Source: Sycobia sp. Sy_11 (taxonomy: Eukaryota > Arthropoda > Insecta > Hymenoptera > Epichrysomallidae). Taken from it: DNA of 64,000 nucleotides. Location of the stretch: contig JACCIC010000039.1 in NCBI GenBank assembly GCA_018907035.1, positions 1,536,001 through 1,600,000 on the forward strand, written 5' to 3'. Positions 24,797 through 38,400 of the stretch are shown here, piece after piece; the first letter of the stretch is position 1; each line of letters starts with the position of its first letter. Below the pieces are notes generated by a model. The model was not told the DNA's origin and searched no databases. It worked only from the letters and a program-made list of their open reading frames with translations. The position numbers were made by a program, and so were the translations under genes.

Positions 24797-24995
24797 TTTA
24801 TCGTTCTTACAGTCTTCATACTATAATCCACTATACTAATGACGGTCAAAGCTGTCCTTGTTTATAATCATTCCCGTAGAATCCGAAATGGAAATTACTC
24901 CTACAAAAATAAGATAAAAATTAAATTAAATTAAAAATAAAAAGAAAGAAAGAAATAAACCGATCTGTATTCCATGTTAGTAAAATAACAGTAGG
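24797..24995. repeat. diverged copy of the 36.1 kb repeat element
   Basis: It aligns in the same orientation with 36111-36325. Shared pieces include TCTTACA/GTTCTTACAGTC, then CTATA...AATGAC, then TTGTTTATAATCATTCC against TTGTTTGTAGTCATCCC, AGAATCCGAAATGG against AGAATCTGAAATAG, an A/T-rich AAATTAAA stretch, and TCCATGTTAGTAAA against TCTATGTTGGTAAA. No matching inverted end was seen downstream, so it looks truncated. Confidence 0.75.
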
Positions 24996-25259
24996 CAAAG
25001 CAATTGTCTTTAAATCGTACTCGAAGCGGTGGCACGAGCGCGGCGTTGCCACTAGAAAAAAGAGAGATAAACACAGAGTGGGAGAGAAACCTCTCAAAGC
25101 CTCGGCATTTAACGACAATAACGAGCCTTCGCTTCGTTATCTGACGACACGGAAGAAAGGCGGAGGAAGGCAGAATGAGAGAGAGAGGAAGAGAAAGAGA
25201 GAGCGAAAGAGCGAATTACTATATAATCAGGTATAATCGCGACCTGATGCTGGCAAAGC

Positions 25260-25269
<10 letters not shown>

Positions 25270-25354
<85 letters not shown>

Positions 25355-25381
25355 GTGTGTATGTATTATACGTATATATAT

Positions 25382-25415
<34 letters not shown>
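25270..25415. repeat. (GT)n then (AT)n microsatellite
   Basis: A GT tract of about 90 bp (25270-25360, the longest GT run here) is followed by ATATAG units and an AT tract at 25388-25415. It has strong Z-DNA potential. Confidence 0.97.
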
Positions 25416-25419
<4 letters not shown>

Positions 25420-26960
25420 CCGTAATTATACAGAGCGATGTTGCAGAAAACGATAGAAATAGAAAACAAAGGCATCTCTGTACCGTGCGCGCACACACGC
25501 ACACATACGCGCGTACGCGCACACGATAAAGATCCTTCATAAAAGACGCCCCGTTCACCGGCTTCGGCGCTTAATTCGATAACTTATCGCAGCCGCGATC
25601 GCGGGAAGTCGGTCTATTTTTCACTGCGACTCCCCTGTCTTAAAAAATTGCCCACGATCGGGCGACGGGCGGGGCGGGTGGGGGAGGGAGTTGTTGCTTA
25701 CTCTCGCCGTCGGGATCATTCGATTTGAGATACGATCCTAATTACTGCCGAAGAAACCATCCGAGGATTGACGTATATCGGCGATTTTTAGAGACCGCGC
25801 TCGTAATCCCGTCGCTTCGTGGAACCCTCGCCCCCTCCCACCATCGAGCCCCCTTCGGTCAAGAGACTCGATGCAAAGAAAAAAAAACTTTTTTTTCAGT
25901 CTCCATCTTTATAAAGTGCAAGGTTGTAGTATAGCTTGCCAATTAAAAACGGATGACTGCAGAAATTCGTTGTAAATGTTTGATTTGAAATTAATTATCT
26001 ATTTCTGTTTTCTCGTCTGCTCAATATTTTAGTTTTTCTAGTAGAAAAGTGCAGCATATTAAATAAAGTTTTTCTATAAATTTAATTATGCCGAAGTATT
26101 ATGAAAGTGACGATTATTAGATATAAGAAATGGATTCATAAATTTAAGAATTTATTAATAATAAATTAATATAACAGAAATCTAGACCGTACTATAGAAT
26201 TATTGATTTTGGCTTCACGACGATTTAATATACATTATGATATAACAGTTTGGAAACATTTTTCTTTGAGATTTTTGCCTTAAATAGATAAATAGTGACT
26301 AATCTAAGTACATTTCATCCGACCAATATAGGTTATTATATATACTTCTACTAATGTTAAAGATGAATATTTTTTGAAGAAAAATGTTCAACAAAGCGCG
26401 CAAACCAACTTTGTATAATTTGAAATTTGCAACTAATTGCAGTAATCCCCAATAATAATAAATTTTATTATTATTAATAGTCTCCGCAATTTTTTTCTCT
26501 CTATTGTCAAACATTGATTTTAAGCCTCTTCGTAGCTAGTGAATTATCACGAATAAGATACTATTGGCAATCGCTTTGATTTTTTTTTTCATATATACAA
26601 CAATAAGAAACTAATGATCTCTGCTTTGTAAAATGATTTATTTACTTATACCACGTAACCGGGAACTTGTACTTTTCAAACAAATGAGTAATGCAAATTA
26701 ATATTTAATACGATGATATGACGAAGCGAATTCGTTAGCAGGATCGGTATAAGGCCGACGAATAATAATTTACCGTCACGAGTTTAAAGGAGATCTAACA
26801 CAGCTCGCGAACACATTCAAATGGTCAAGGACTTATCCTCGAATTTCTTTGCCTGAATAAAGTCCATTTCAGATAGTAAACAATGATTATTTTTTTATTC
26901 TATAATTTCATATAAAATACGTAAAAACCTCTTCTGTCTGTGTTGCTTCAACGTAACGTG
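25416..26960. other. mixed then AT-rich intron
   Basis: CpG-rich patches occur at about 25490-25560 and 25600-25880, followed by AT-rich sequence. No gene recognised. Confidence 0.6.
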
Positions 26961-26967
26961 ATCTGTT

Positions 26968-26970
<3 letters not shown>

Positions 26971-27001
<31 letters not shown>
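26971..27001. repeat. (CT)n microsatellite
   Basis: A CT run of 31 bp. Confidence 0.96.
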
Positions 27002-27007
<6 letters not shown>

Positions 27008-27144
27008 GCCTGAAAGAGAAAGAAAAAGCCAGAAGGTCGGCGCCCTGCGCATTTCTACGAACAATTAGCGCCGGAGTCGGAGGGCCTGGGACGGTAGAAA
27101 AATGTTCAATACCGCGCTCCACAGCGCCGGCCGACGATGCGGAG

Positions 27145-27356
27145 TATATAAAACTCGGATTAATGAGGCGTTGCTGCTTGCGCATGCCAGATGCACGCCC
27201 TCGACACTACCTCCCCCTCTGCCCTGTCTGCCCCTCTGTGCGCGAGCGTGCGTACGTGCGCGCGCGTGTGTGTGTCTGTGTGTGTGTGTGTGTGCGTGCG
27301 TGTTCGGAGTAAGTACGTATAGCGAAACTGTAGGAGGTAGAAAGAGATTAGCAGGT
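27145..27356 (+). promoter_or_regulatory. possible TATA promoter followed by two good splice donors
   Basis: A canonical TATATAAAA sits at 27145-27153 in CpG-rich sequence. A start about 30 bases on would give a short exon ending at GGA|GTAAGT (donor at 27309) or CAG|GTAAGG (donor at 27355). A (GT)n tract lies between. No family-matching coding sequence is present, so this would be a non-coding first exon or chance. Confidence 0.22.
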
Positions 27357-27719
27357 AAGGTAGAGGGGGGGGAGACGCGCAGGTATTTAGAAAATCGAGA
27401 GGCAGAAAAAAGCGCAGAGGAGGGGGAGGGAATGAAACAAACGAAGGAGGACGGCACGGCGTTATAAGCTGGAAATAGCTCACGCGTGTAATAACGAGCG
27501 TAACGGCGCCGATTCCGATTTCACGTCCCCAACCACTTCGGAAACACCCTCGGAGCCGAGTGAACTAAGCCGACGATTCGAAGGTGTATGTATGTGTGTA
27601 TATATCTATATATATATATATATCTTCCTAGCGGAGCAGCGCAGCGAGGCATTGCGTACATAAAGCTCCGCAAGCCCCCGTGTTGATAGCCGCGCGCACA
27701 GAGCCTCTGTAAATAGAGA

Positions 27720-27726
27720 GAAGAGA

Positions 27727-27768
<42 letters not shown>
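27720..27768. repeat. (GA)n microsatellite
   Basis: A GA run of about 40 bp preceded by GAAGAGAGGAAG. Confidence 0.96.
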
Positions 27769-27770
<2 letters not shown>

Positions 27771-27969
27771 AAGAGCGGGAGCCCCTCTCTGGATACGTTT
27801 CGATTACCTGTATCGAGGGGAGAAAGAGAGAGAGATAGAGAGAGATGGGTCAACTCCTGCGAATAGCGCAGAGACCCCGTAAATTTTTCCTTACGCCACG
27901 TTGCCCTCCTTGGAACGCGCAGGTTAACCCCCTTCCACCTAAACGACACAAGCACACTACAAAAAATAC

Positions 27970-27971
<2 letters not shown>

Positions 27972-28012
<41 letters not shown>
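27972..28012. repeat. (AT)n microsatellite
   Basis: A 41-bp AT alternation. Confidence 0.96.
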
Positions 28013-28016
<4 letters not shown>

Positions 28017-28039
28017 ACACACATATATATACCAATAGA

Positions 28040-28370
28040 AACGTAACGAAAGGAAACGGATCTAATCTCGCGGAAGGCGCCGACCCCCACCCTACCCCGC
28101 GAATAACCGCGCCGGCGCAAGCCCAGCCGAGGCTCGCACATCAATTGTTTTATTTATACGGCTCGGGTCTATTTCCTGCCATATCGCACGAGCTGCGCGG
28201 GACGGCGGTCGGGTGGGTCGGGGTGGGTCGAATGGCTTCCTGGAATGGGGTTCTTTTGATTGCGAGGGCGGCGGTAAACCTCGCGCGCGGGGTCGGAGGT
28301 CCGTGTTTGTGTGATAAAACGCCGGGATTTGTTTCGTTCGCCTCGCTAAAATTCCAGCTGAGGAATTAGG
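28040..28370. other. CpG-rich patch
   Basis: GC-rich with CpG. The + frame crossing it begins inside the preceding AT repeat and shows no known domain. Confidence 0.4.
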
Positions 28371-30590
28371 TTTTACCGGTATGAAAGTATAGATTGTATA
28401 GCATTCTGGTATTTTCTTATCTACTCACACACACACACACACACAGAGAGACATATCGCATCAATTCTTTCTTGCATTCATATTTCTACGATTTGAAATA
28501 CGTACAATAGGCTTTGCATTCGAATTGTCATAATAACTTTCGCAATTGTATCCTCAAAACGAAAGTTATATTTTTTTTACAAGTTGTTTCCGCGCAGATA
28601 AGTAACGGGCGGCAGAAAGAGAGATACACGAGAATCTGCGAGGGACGCAGTTGTATTTCCCAGTAAGTTGGAAAAATATTTTCTCATATATATATATATA
28701 TATATATAAAATTACGAATGCTGCCGCGCATTCATTAAATCTAATATTCGATTTTTTAAGCAAAAGTTATAAGTTCCCTCGTCCGTCGGCGAAGTTTTGC
28801 AAGGGGAAAAACTCCGGTGTCCGCGTAAGCCTATAAAGTTACACAAAACACTCCGCGCTCGTTTCGAGTCTTTGTAAAAGTTATAATGAAAATCTTTAAC
28901 AAAAAAAAAAAAAAAAAAAAAAACAAGAAGAAGTGAAATAAAAAAAAAACGAAAATAAAAAAAAGGTCAATTTAAACTTTTTAAGCGCTCATTACTTAAG
29001 CATTTCACGGTGTATGTTCGTCTGTATATCTGCGCGCGAGCGCTGTATGTCCGCACGATTGTGAAGAAAATGTAGCAGTGCTTGTGTAAAAAAAAAAAAA
29101 ATAAAATCTCCGTTGTCATTTATGTAAATCTCACTTCTACTCGCCGAATAATTTAAAATTTTTCAAACTTTCTAAAACCACTTCGATAAATACCACGGAG
29201 CCCCGTATTGTGTTGCATTATTTATTGAACCAGAAACAAACGAAAAAAATTTAGTATATATTATGCAACAGGATCTATCGAGGTCAGCTTTTGTAGGGCG
29301 GGTGATGAAATTATTTTTAAAAAGTAATGGCTTAAAATAATTTTCTGGTTAAGGACAATTGCTAGATGAACAAGCGATACTTACTCACCATGTGCCTTGT
29401 CATTTTATATAGAACATTTACAAAGTTTCTAAATTTCACTGTAAAATTTTACTGTAACACTTCTACTATAGTTTATATGGAGTTTATAAAATTTTTAATG
29501 TTTCCCTGACGAGTTTCTTTGCTTAAATTTGAAATTTTAATTTTTGTTGAATCTTTTAATAGCCAATATAACTAACTATATTGTTAGCTTCAGTGCTGGA
29601 AAGATTATATTTATATTTTTAGTTTTGAACAAACTCACTAACTGCATGCATGTTTGAGATAAACATAATAGAACTTTACTAATTCTAATGTAAATATTTG
29701 TTTCATTTTCAGTGGATAGATATTAAAAGTAAAAGACTGTTTGTTAATTAATATTCATAGAATTTCGTTGGAATATTTTCAAAAGAATGTTTATTGGTTT
29801 TGAATGCGTCACCTAAACGATTATTCGATAAATAATTATACTATTATAAATAAAATCGTATTATTTTATATTATATACAGATCCTGGCATTTATTTATTA
29901 AAAAATTTCGACTTTACTGGCTTCCAGGTCGAAGGGTGAAATAAAAGTCATTAATTTTTTATAATGATGTTTTTATTAATGACTGGAATAGGACGATTTT
30001 TGGCGAACCTTCTCTCATGTCTACCTGAATATACTTTAATATTAACAATAATAATTATAGAATTTATAAATATATTGTTAATTATTGAATAATTAATAAA
30101 CTTGATTTTCTTACTGTTGCCATAACGGAATCCATATTTTGACTGAATAGAACCATACGATTATCAACGCAGTATATATACTTGTGAAATCATACGTATG
30201 AAAATGTCAGTTATTTTAAATACCGATAGGTGGTGTAGGTTACTAATATATCGTAGACACCTAAATTAATCTAATGATATATATTTTTACGAACCCGATT
30301 AATTATTTCTATATAATACTCATTTCCCTACTCTAAATAATTGCAATAATTTCCAAATGCCATAAATTTGATCTTTGTATATATTCACTGACATTTCGAG
30401 CTATGGTCAATGTACACAAAGGTATATTTAAATATCTCGGCGACACCTCGCGCCTTAATTTCGTTCGAATCCCTTGCGAACAAAGCGGATTATCAAAAAG
30501 AATAAGAATAAAGTATCCGCAAGCCCGAGATATTTTAATTCCTCCGCAAAGCTTTCCTCGAAATTCCCGACTGAAAAGTAGTCCTACACT
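28371..30590. other. AT-rich intron, no gene recognised
   Basis: Contains a short CA run (28424-28446), an AT run (about 28685-28709) and a poly-A run (28900-28923). Otherwise featureless. Confidence 0.65.
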
Positions 30591-30594
30591 TGTG

Positions 30595-30598
<4 letters not shown>

Positions 30599-30643
<45 letters not shown>

Positions 30644-30648
30644 TCTCC
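30599..30648. repeat. (CT)n microsatellite
   Basis: About 50 bp of CT, ending in CCTCTCTC. Confidence 0.96.
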
Positions 30649-31170
30649 TGCGGTTCATCGAGAGCGCGCGCGCAGGAAGCTTTAAGCCAGCGGACCCGAC
30701 GAACTTTTTTTTTTCAACCTCCCTGCCGCTCCCGCCCGACCTCGGACCGCACCGCCGCGGTATTATAGGTCCGTTCGAGTGTCTCTGGCAGAGATCGCTG
30801 CCCGCGGCTTCAACCGCCCCCAACCCCCTCCCCTACCGAGCCCCTATATCGACACGCGCGCTAAGAGCGACAGCGCATAATGAGGGCAGCTCGACGAGGA
30901 GACGGAGTAGCGGCGGCGGAGGGGGGGGGGGGTTAGGAGGCTCCAAGAGCGGCAGCAGCAGCAGCAGCAGCAGCAGTAGAGGGCTTCGGATTGCTAATCT
31001 CGGGAAGAGGAAGGGGGGGAGGGGGAGAGCGCTAAAGTCGCGCCAGCCCCCGAGGTATATCCGCTCAAGTGGATGTCGAGACAGCCCCGAGGGCGGCGGG
31101 GGTCGGAGGAAAGCTCCGAGGATGCCTATCGACTTTCCCTTTCCCGATGAAGCACCCGCGTAATGAGAGA

Positions 31171-31206
<36 letters not shown>

Positions 31207-31337
31207 CAGGAAGCTACGCTAATACCGCGGGTGATGAGCTACTGCTGCTGCTGCTGTTGCTGCTGCTGTTGCCGTTGCCGCGTCGCCCGCTCTCTGTTTT
31301 CTCTCGTCGTGCCGCGAGAAAAAGATCGCGATGCGCG

Positions 31338-31340
<3 letters not shown>
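30649..31340. other. CpG-rich island with triplet runs
   Basis: A GC-rich block with an AGC run (30952-30976), G-runs (about 30919-30932 and 31013-31027), a GA run (about 31172-31204) and a CTG run (31240-31272). The triplet runs give poly-Ala, poly-Gln or poly-Cys frames with no flanking homology. Confidence 0.4.
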
Positions 31341-31370
<30 letters not shown>

Positions 31371-32080
31371 AAACGGTAAAAAAAACAGCAAAGATAGGCG
31401 GTTTTGAAGCGCGAAAATTGTCGCAGTCGAGCAGATGCAGAAATAAAGCAGTCTTAGATAGGACGAGTACGCGAATGAACGGCCCGTATGATTCTCCGTC
31501 GCAAAAAAAAAAAACAAAGAAAAAGATGAAACCGTTGCGGAAAAAAGTTCCTGGCATCTGTGCGTTGGCGCGATGGAGCAAAAACAAATCAATTTAAAAT
31601 TTATTAACCTGTAAATTAAGAAATTGAGCAAAAACATACAGATACTAGGAAGTTAGCGCTACTGCTCGATCTTTTTTTTGGAGATACGTAAAAATATGTG
31701 TCGAAAGGTTTTTTTTCTTATCCGAATCGCTCCTTTGAAAGAAATGATGCAAATGACGAGCAGTGATCTTGATTTACTTTTGTCACATATATTGTCATAT
31801 ATATTTGAATCGCTTTTTTAGCACATTTCTTGACAAAAGACAATGTAGAGAGTACAATGTAATATAAATTATCTCCATTAAAGAAAATTTTAACCAGCGC
31901 CACGAATGAACTATTCGGATAGTACCACAGTTGACCTATCAACTACATAAATGTAAATTTATGAGTGATGAGAAACTGGGAGTGGAGAATGAATAATTAC
32001 TGAAATTATTGATGGCCTAGCATTGAATTTTTGCGACATATATTCAAAATATCTTTTTATAGATAACTTATCAAATGGCA
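31341..32080. other. AT-rich intron with poly-T run
   Basis: A poly-T run of about 26 bases at 31340-31365 and scattered A-runs. No gene recognised. Confidence 0.6.
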
Positions 32081-32083
32081 ATG

Positions 32084-32088
<5 letters not shown>

Positions 32089-32145
<57 letters not shown>
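32089..32145. repeat. (CT)n microsatellite
   Basis: A CT run of 57 bp. Confidence 0.97.
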
Positions 32146-32148
<3 letters not shown>

Positions 32149-35100
32149 GTTTTAGCTATTTGACTGAAGGTTGTTTCGCAGCTCTACTTTAACGGGCCAT
32201 TTCACATTCGTCGTCGATATTTTCCCCAAAGAATACGGATTTAATTTTAGCCATGTTTGGCAGAATTTTCAGGCGATAACGCCGCCCTTTTTTCATTTCT
32301 TTTTGGGTCGAACTTTTTTCTCGTTGTCTGGGGTGGGGCGAACTATTAACTTTAACGTCAACATCTATTCACCTATCAACTTAACTAGGAAAGTGCTGGC
32401 GCATTTTACTTACACTACCAGATAACGGCTTTGGGATATATTAAAAAAAAAAAAAAGAAAAGGAAAAAAAATAGAAAAACCTTATATCACGGAAATAGCA
32501 AGTGAAACTATCAGAAAAAGAAATCGCAGTTCATTAAAAAGGTCGATGCGTGGCTCTAGATTGATTGTATGGGTTTTGATTTGAAAGAGATGTTATATTT
32601 ATATACGCGATTCGAAAATCTTTTCCGGGTAGATACAAATGTCTAGCAACCGCCACCTCAGCGCACCCGTGATTAACGTCCAGTAATTTGAAAATCCAAA
32701 AAATACATATTTTCGAGTTCTTTAAGAATTCAGAAGACTCTGCCATAACTCCCATATTTTAAGTATTATATGAGAATTCAAAAAAAAAAAAAAAACCTTC
32801 TCGATCATAAAAATATGTGGGTGAAATAAACGTATTTACCGTAAAGTATTCGAAATCTGAAAAATTATATTTTTTTGATTGTGAGTATCTGAAAATAATT
32901 CTTATGTATTTCACATCAAATATGAAACCTTCCTTCAAATAATAAATTTTTCAAAGACTAGCTGCAATATTTCAGAATTCGGTCAGTTATACTGTCGGCC
33001 AGTGCATGTGGACCTACATTTTTATCGAATTACGGCACAAAATAATCAACTTCAATTATTAATATGACACCTCCTGCATATTAACGTTAATACAATGAAT
33101 TCGTAGAAAAACTGTCGAATAATAAAGAATAAAAATCAGGCTAATTTATTTATTCCCTTTTCCGATATTTATAAAATTATGATTGTATTTAATAGTATTA
33201 ATGATAATAAAAATATTGATAGTGAATAAGATATAATACTAGAACAAAATTTTTTATATATAATTAAGTTAAAATTACTTGAAAATTACATGGAAATTAT
33301 TTTGAAAAATAGCGAGCAGACAATCATTGCATATATAGATTACGGCTGCACGAGCAGAGGATGATTCCACGGTCGAATCAGCGCGGGTCAATTACCTACT
33401 TGAAAATACCAACCTTTGCGTATGCAAAATTTGCAGGATACACTTGATATAATAACGCTGGCCCCTTTTAATTACTATGTTACGGGCATTCATTTCATAT
33501 ATCAGTCGTCGTCTAGAGCTTTTCTTCAGTACGTAGATTTTGAATCTAACGAAAGAACGCTTAATTTATATTCGTGTTCGAAACTTTATACGTGGCGAAA
33601 TACGATCTAACTACATGAAAATGTCCGTGTTGTCGGCCAAATTAAAAGATCATATTATTTATTTACCTGAACACACCATGGCAATAAAACCACGCACGGC
33701 CATACATACGTAAGCATCAAAATCGGGCTAAACGATCTTCACTTCTTCAACAGTCGGCGCGAACGGGTTTGGCAATGAATTCTTCGATTCGCGCTTCATA
33801 ACGCCGAACGTCAACGAAACAATTTAAAAAAAAAAAAAACTTGTTTCAACCGAATTTTCATTAATTCTCGTGATTTTTTGCTCGCCCATTGGAAAGATAG
33901 CGCGGAAAAGTTAAAAGAAAATTTATTCTTAGTTTTTTTTTCTCCCCCTCTTCTTTTTCTCCTTTCCCCTCTTCTTTTTTGGACCACGGTATCTTTTAAA
34001 TTAACGTCCCGTGCATTGCGCCAGAATAGAGGGTATAATAAATTAGGGCACGTGACGCATGTTGTGTAACGCTACTTTACATTTTACGGTGCCATGAACA
34101 ATAATGAACTTGTTCCTCGTTTTTCTTTTTCTTTGTAGGGCGCACGCGTGTAGAATCAAAAAAAGTATGAGAATGTCTGAAAAAGTGATTGAAGGCTCGG
34201 GCTTGGCGGTGGATATAAAGTTTACGCGTTCTCGTGTCGAGTAACGCGTTCCCGACAAATGAATATTCCGATGATTTTAATCTCGTTGCGCTAGCGATCC
34301 GTTTAATCATTGGCTAGAAAAAGAAGTGAAGATTCACGGAGATGGATAAATTGGTGATGTTACTTATTGTTATTTAGAAACCACGCAATTGTGCGTATAA
34401 AGTTTACTTTGATAAAATTCAAAGTTCAACATGACTAGTACGAGATAGTGATAACGTGATTTTAATCAAAAGGAATTAAAGTAATGAAGAGATTGGGCGT
34501 AAGTGAATCCAAATAATGTGCTCCATCCGTAATTATGAATATTTATTTATCATTAAACAAGAAAATGTAGCATTTATTTTTGGCTTATTAGTTATCCACC
34601 CGGTCAATGACAAAAATTGCGACTCCATCGGTCGCCCCAAAACATACCAATGCGATCGAAGTTCCGTGGAGGTTGTCTTGAAAGCTCACACCAAGAGAGG
34701 ATCAATTTTAATCATATAAAAAAAAATTTCGTTCTTTCATCTTCAAAGTTATGCGACATACATGAGAGTACCCAATAATTAAATACTTAAATTATATCGA
34801 ACATTTTAGTCTCAGATTTCTCCCAATAACAGGAAAGCTCTTCGTTCTTTAATGGAGGAATAATAAATTATGCATTTTGATTAATAAGTTGCTTTTTCTA
34901 AGAAGAAATTGAAAAAAATATATACGTACCTATTGATCCAGTGTATGAATCCCGGCTCCCTGAAAAAAATTAATGATAAATAAATTAGAAAATAAAGCAT
35001 TTGATTTGACTTTAAAATTGGATAGTTTATTGAGCTTACATAGAGTATCTCTCTCCTTCTCTTTTCCTCTCCCTCCCTGTCTTTTTTCCTTATATGTCCC

Positions 35101-36100
35101 TCTGAAATCAAACAACTTTTAAAAAACACATTACCCGCTCGTCGACACAATAAATGCGTTTCTATATCTATTGAAATTCGTAAAATTAATCTGAAAGGTA
35201 AGGTGTGGTGAGGGTGTAAAATAAAACGACACAAATACATCTATATAAGTAAAAATAATCGATTAAAACTAGGCATACAGGCAGAAAAAATCCAACTGTG
35301 CAAGTAGGGAAAAAGCCGTCGGACCAAGCAGAATGAATATCGAAGCTTATCATATGTATATATATATATATATACCCGGACGTCGTGTCGGGAGGGAGGA
35401 GTGGAGAGACAGCGTGAGCAAAATGACGACGACGAATCGTCATGTTCGGTTGGCTCGTTTAACTTATTGTTTATTGTAGTGAGCCTTCGGCGTTGGAATC
35501 GTCATCGGTAGCGCTTGAATACTTTCGAATTGCTCGTGAAGCTATTTTGAATGTATTGTAAGTTTGCATTTTAAAAAAAGCTCGGTTCGTTATCAACGCG
35601 ATCGCAATGTCATGAAACAATCCTAAATATCTGTAACCCGTTAAGTAATAAATTATATCGTCGGCAATGATCAGCTCATAATTGATTTAATTATCTTAAT
35701 TTTCGCTCTTTTTAACATATTCTCAACTGTATAGTTATTTTTGTTATGAATTTTCTATTAATATTCAATGTAAAGTTTTATTTCACAAGTTTATTATGTA
35801 ATTACATCTACTTCAATCATTTTATTCGACTAACTTCAGAAGGGATTTTAACCTATGATGAAATGAATAGTAATCAAATCAAAATCAAATCTGTCTCACT
35901 CTCTCTGTCTCTTCCTCGTATTAAAAAGTTCCTAAGAATATGCCTATACGATATTGGGCATCGCACCTCGGAGCATCGTATCAAAAACCACATTTACGCG
36001 CGGAATACACGAATTATTGTCCTCGGGCAAGATACCTAAGATGAACCGAGTGCAACGAATAATTTCAAATGTTCCCTGCTCATCTATTCTAAGCAACTTA
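32146..36100. other. AT-rich intron, no gene recognised
   Basis: Long AT-rich stretch with small GC-richer patches. Open frames of up to about 120 residues lack known motifs. Confidence 0.6.
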
Positions 36101-36110
36101 TCTTAAATCA

Positions 36111-36600
36111 ATAAATACTTTAATCGGTCTTACAATCTCTATAATATAATATATCAACTAAAATAATGACAGATAGGCTGCCGTTGTTTGTAGTCATCCC
36201 CAAAGAATCTGAAATAGCAATTATTACTACAAGAAATTATATTAAAAAGTTAAAAATTAAAAATTAAAAATTAAAATTAAAATAATAAATTAAATAAAAA
36301 TATTCTATGTTGGTAAAGGACAACCTGACTGCCTCCATCACCTTAAATTTAAATTCACTTTTGGTGTCCGACAAAAATTTGGAATATCTAATTCAAATGA
36401 CAAATTCCCTGTTAAAGAAATCATCGCTCAAGTAGAAAATAGTATTCTTAGCTGCAATAATGAAAAAAGGGTGACTATAAAAAAGGACAGTCATTATTTT
36501 CTGACTGTCATTTATTTTAGTAATTTAGTCTGACTGTCTCATTATTTTAGTTCATATATTATATTATAAATACTGTAAGATTGATGAAAAAATATTGCTT
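36111..36600. mobile_element. short non-autonomous element with inverted termini (MITE-like)
   Basis: The left end (36113-36180) and the reverse complement of the right end (36530-36597) match over about 65 bases. They share TCTTACA, TATAATATAATATAT and AACTAAAATAATGA. The element is about 490 bp, has no open frame and has an AT-rich core with an AAATTAAA-type run. A second copy of its left half lies at 24797-24995. Target-site duplications are not clear. Confidence 0.65.
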
Positions 36601-38400
36601 AATTTAATTCAAAACAGTCCACGAAAGTACAATTTTTTAATTTTAACTTAACTTAAAGTCAAAAACTTTTGTATTCGCCAAAGTTGATACTCGATGTCGT
36701 GTCATTATTATTTTACGTTTATGCTTCTTTGCTGTAAATTTAGTTTTAGCCGATAAACTAACGATTACGTTAATTACTATTTTTTTTATCGTCGTTATTT
36801 GAGTATAAAAATACATGTGCCAACACTTTGCATTATCGTGTAAACGGACGAATATCGTGGACCCTGATTGCTTAATGAGCATCAATCAATGCGTATCGAT
36901 CTATCGATCGTTCTCCATCTTTTCACGTTATTTTACATCCTCGTTCCTTCGGCGTCACGACTCGCTGATTCAATCGTGCATTCTTCTCGTTTGATTATTG
37001 TATATTTCGCCGGCATCAGACTCGGACGCACCGAGATTACGCTCTGCTCCTCTGCGTGATTTATAAGTTGGCCGAGGAGACGTTTAAGAACCGAACCGGG
37101 CACACGGCTTCGCTCATTTAATTATTATTTTCTGCTTGGTAAAGTTGCGAGGCGCGAGCCCCGTGTGAACGAGCGCGGATCGCGCGCGGTACGCGTCGGG
37201 TAGTGACGAGCGCGGCGCGCGCGGCTCTTTGTATCGCCGCGCATTATAATGACAATAACTACTTTGAATTACAATGGCGATATTTATAACGCGTGACATT
37301 CGGTGCCATTAAATTTCGTGCTATATGTACAATTTTATGCAGTGGCGTGACATTATGGTTAATAATGTCAGTGCAATAATGGCGTTATCAAAATACTTTC
37401 TTTTTTTTTTTTTTCTCAAAATTATTCGACATGCGCTAGGTAACGTATTTAGTATTGGTTTTAGCAAAATACATAACTTGAATTTATGAGTGAATTGTTG
37501 TTTAACTCAATTTCGAATGGCATAGTGCAAATTTGATTTACGCTAGGCAATTTAACGAATAAATTAAGGTACTGTTAAATACGTGCATACAGTATAATAA
37601 CAATTGAAACGACGCAAATTTACAAAACTACCATTCACTGTAGATTACATTACGATTCCGATATGTATTTCAATATCTGTATTATATTTTACAAAACTAT
37701 TTTATAGGGTATTCTGCTATTCAAATTGATGAATTAAAAATACCATACGCTCTAAATTCAAATTAATTTTAAGGTTAAGAACACCAAATCGGTTAAGTTC
37801 AAATTTACTTTCGTTTGTAAATTCGCAGAAACGTCGTATAAACAGAACTTTAGTTCGTAACTAACGTACATGATACTTAACATGCTTCGACCATTTTTCA
37901 ATTGGGATTGATATGGTCAGCCATCGACAATCACCATAGTCGCTATGAGTGGACATAATCTCTGGTTTTTGTATTTTAGTAAATATACGTTAATAAGTAA
38001 ATAATTCAAGTCCAGAATAAAATTTTTTCAGCCTATGAAATATCAATACTGAATTTTTCCTAAACATATTTATAAATATTGATTAGAATTCCACTTGATA
38101 TAAATAACTAATATGCTTACGAATTCTGAAAATATTTTATTTACTTCTTTTCCATGTCAGCTTTTAACTCAACACTGTTTGCTTAAATATTTAAACTACC
38201 TGACTATTTTTGAAAATGAAAATAAGCGGTTTGCTTTAAAAAAAATTTTTTCAATGTATAATTCAAAATGTTAATAGTTGTCCAAAAAAGTCTTTATATA
38301 TATATAAGCGAATAATCAACCTCGAGGCCAAAGAACGATAACAATTCCTCCCAATAATCCTCGATACATTCAAGTCGGCACAATTCGTAAATCATCTCTG
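36601..38400. other. AT-rich intron with one CpG-rich patch
   Basis: A CG-dense patch occurs at about 37080-37260. The rest is AT-rich and no gene was recognised. Confidence 0.6.

Noticed and set aside
29380..29400. Good minus-strand splice donor (ATG|GTGAGTAAG)
   Set aside because: The adjoining minus-strand sequence is AT-rich with stops in all frames and nothing else suggests a gene.
30440..30480. tRNA-like B box (GTTCGAATC) on the + strand
   Set aside because: The upstream 60 bases do not form tRNA arms and lack an A box.
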